From an uncultured beta proteobacterium (GTDB taxonomy: Bacteria; Pseudomonadota; Gammaproteobacteria; Burkholderiales; Burkholderiaceae_C), in NCBI GenBank assembly GCA_903822435.1, contig CAIJPE010000167.1, forward strand, positions 1-56,750: a stretch of 56,750 nucleotides of DNA, written 5' to 3'. The notes beneath the pieces were generated by a model, which worked only from the letters and a program-made list of their open reading frames with translations, was not told the origin of the DNA and made no database searches. Position numbers and translations under genes: made by a program. Below are positions 56,101-56,750 of this stretch, piece after piece (the stretch's first letter is position 1; every line of letters starts with the position of its first letter).

Positions 56101-56573
56101 CCGCTGCCCAGCCGGTCTGGATCGACCTGCAGGCCAGCCGGCTGACCGCGCCCAGGCGCGGTCGCCCTCGCGCGGACAAGCTGCTTGGCGCGTGGGTCCG
56201 CAGCCTGGCCCTGGCGGCCTGCGGCCAGCCTGCGGCGGGCATCCTGATCGGTGCCGATGCCGTGGCGCACCTGAAGGCGCTGGATCCCGAGGCGGCGCGC
56301 GACACCCTGCTGGCGCTGATGCGAGCCCAACAGGACGGCGTGTTGGGCGACCGCCCCTGGCCCACGGCGCTGCTGACCGGCCTGGCCTTGCTGGAAGACC
56401 TGGAAGACGCCCGTAACACCTACGACGGCAGCGGCTACGGCGGGCACCAGGGCGAGCGCCGCGAAGCCTGCCTGGCCCGCCTGTACCCGGATTTCGCGGC
56501 GCTGTCCGCCGAGCCTGCGTTCGATGCCGCCTGTTCTGGTGGGAAAGGGTGGCGGGTGGATGGATGGGGCTAG
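53130..56573 (+). CDS. recC: Exodeoxyribonuclease V gamma subunit (RecC), probably truncated at the C terminus
   Basis: An 1147-aa RecC: the Chi-recognition subunit of RecBCD, which resects double-strand breaks. The start L-I-L-H-G-N-R-L-E-L-L, the segments V-Q-S-N-G-M-A-E-W-L-K near 45 and L-F-G-T-T-H-I-P near 230, and the inactive nuclease-like C-terminal domain (R-N-P-V-K-A-F-F-R-Q-R-L near 847) agree with the family. After F-D-A-A-C near 1136, the tail reads G/W/R-rich and unlike the Leu-rich family end. The stop (56571-56573) shares bases with the stop of an opposite-strand frame, and recB is not seen downstream. Loss of the last 20 to 30 residues by an insertion is inferred. Confidence 0.9.
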   Translation: MQSPHPSGLLILHGNRLELLAEATFAWLSAHPLGPLEEETFLVQSNGMAEWLKMELAAAHGICAATRVELPARFIWRAYRAVLGRAAVPAIPAMDKLPLTWRLMALLPELAGLPGFEPVGGFLGNGDAVRRLQLAQRLADLYDQYQVYRSDWLQDWEQGLDRIRAEPGSGPGSAARVPADQAWQPALWRAALAGLSERERQATRAMLHQRFLAALRTPGDWPLLPRRVVLFGTTHIPHQTLEAIAALSARTQVLMAVPNPCRFHWADIIDGRELLRAAQRRHPLREGRDLAAVPLQDMHAHGHPLLAAWGRQGRDFVRQLDAFDDVQQARKRFEVPRVDHFDEAPDKTLLQQVQARIRDLVPLAEHAATALPPDDRSIVFHVAHSAQRETEILHDQLLHLLAHPPGGKALNPRDIVVMVPDIDAFAPAIRSVFGQYARGHARQIPWGIADQRERGHHPLLVALEWLLRAPQQRFTFSELRDLLDVPAVARRFGIEADDLPTLVAWIEGAGVRWGLHAGQRGQLGLAACGEDNTWRFGLRRMLLGYATGDLGSGHADIEPYAEVAGLSATLAGALAELLAVLDPWWADSAVPRAPPAWGLRLRSLLQQVFAATDDEERAVLAALDDALSAWLQACEAAGFEDPVDVAVAREAWLDAVDEPGVSRRFRAGGVTFCTLLPMRAIPFEVVCLMGMNDGDYPRRGARSDFDLMALPGQARPGDRSRRDDDRQLMLDALLSARRVLYVSWAGRSPRDNQTQPPSVLVSQLRDYLGDGWGPGVVASRTTEHPLQPFSRRYFEPTAAPAGGGGLFTYASEWRAGHAPSPAAPAPVSVQAEAAAPMPLTMADLVGFLRNPVKAFFRQRLQVRFDERRASAEDDEHFVTGGLDRWQLMDEVLAAARRTLDAAGSQPVALAGLVEGQVARLKRAGRLPMAGPGARVQAELAATLNPMVAHWQSLQVLHPQRLGKWPLRLADPQQPGLALDDWLVGLQSTGQAAAQPVWIDLQASRLTAPRRGRPRADKLLGAWVRSLALAACGQPAAGILIGADAVAHLKALDPEAARDTLLALMRAQQDGVLGDRPWPTALLTGLALLEDLEDARNTYDGSGYGGHQGERREACLARLYPDFAALSAEPAFDAACSGGKGWRVDGWG

Positions 56574-56750
56574 GTGGGTGGGTTGGTTCTTGCCTGCACC
56601 GGGGTGGGTGTTGCGAAGCCCTGCGACGCAAGGCCGCGCACCAGGTCGGCGGTCAGGCCTAGCCGGCTGAACTCGTTGGTGGCCTCGTCGATCTCCGGCA
56701 TCGCGTACTTCGGCCGCAAGTCGGCGTCAATGCTCTCGCCGTCGTTGATC
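56570..56750 (-). CDS. Partial opposite-strand frame of unknown function
   Basis: A minus-strand frame open from the window edge to a TAG at 56570-56572. It ends with a segment like F-S-R-L-G-L-T-A-D-L-V-R-G-L then G-F-A-T-P-T-P-V-Q. This recalls the Q-motif of DEAD-box helicases, but that would normally be N-terminal, and the frame stops soon after. It may be the end of a mobile-element gene inserted next to recC. Too little is visible to name it. Confidence 0.4.
   Translation of the reverse strand, partial: INDGESIDADLRPKYAMPEIDEATNEFSRLGLTADLVRGLASQGFATPTPVQARTNPPT

Noticed and set aside
52788..56447. A very long open frame on the minus strand across recC (over 1200 codons)
   Set aside because: Antisense shadow of a high-GC gene: His/Arg/Gly-rich low-complexity translation with no family motif, while the plus strand encodes a convincing RecC.

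Overview
The window is high-GC DNA from a betaproteobacterium, most likely order Burkholderiales (Comamonadaceae / Rubrivivax-Leptothrix type). The evidence is the codon use, an orphan TctC-type binding protein, a PEP-CTERM protease, a short H-NS-type protein, split-type ChrA transporters and GC-rich intergenic repeats of the kind common in that order. No tRNA, rRNA, CRISPR array or complete insertion sequence was seen. This placement is inference; no search was run.

Layout. 1-16955 is mostly housekeeping: the tail of a nitrile hydratase accessory gene, rlmB, upp, a membrane-anchored hydrolase, a chromate-transporter pair with an MFS pump, a 2-hydroxyacid dehydrogenase, a DUF1993 protein, mltD, gloB, a methyltransferase, rnhA, a uracil-DNA glycosylase family protein, a SET protein, an H-NS-like protein, a TonB-dependent receptor, a PEP-CTERM metalloprotease, a flavin-binding PPOX protein and tdk. 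17045-26920 is a sugar or sugar-acid catabolic cluster. Its minus-strand operon encodes an IlvD/Edd dehydratase, an HpcH/HpaI aldolase, a four-gene CUT1-type ABC importer, a Gfo/Idh/MocA oxidoreductase and an SDR dehydrogenase; a LacI-family regulator is divergent from it. The palindrome in the regulator/operon gap recurs almost exactly in front of the TonB-dependent receptor at 11989, which suggests one regulon covering outer- and inner-membrane uptake plus catabolism.

26946-34132 is a (S)/(R)-sulfolactate desulfonation cluster. A GntR/UTRA regulator is divergent from suyA-suyB-slcC-comC-tctC-sorA-sorB. SlcC and ComC would interconvert sulfolactate enantiomers through sulfopyruvate, SuyAB would release sulfite and pyruvate, and the periplasmic SorAB would oxidise sulfite to sulfate. 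A strong inverted repeat lies against the predicted suyA promoter.

34151-41829 holds a TldD/TldE-like pair, a small S4 RNA-binding protein, an S53 (sedolisin-type) peptidase, and a two-subunit molybdenum hydroxylase of the isoquinoline 1-oxidoreductase type. 41871-46205 shows decay: an mgtA-like Mg2+ ATPase gene with an in-frame amber codon, flanked by a 19-bp direct repeat, then a PRC-barrel protein and a frameshifted, truncated PhoD-type phosphatase remnant. 46215-56573 holds a CHASE hybrid histidine kinase, an acyl-CoA synthetase, a ferredoxin with a small unknown partner, an acetolactate-synthase-like ThDP enzyme, and recC. The end of recC looks truncated, and an unrelated opposite-strand frame begins right at its stop codon.
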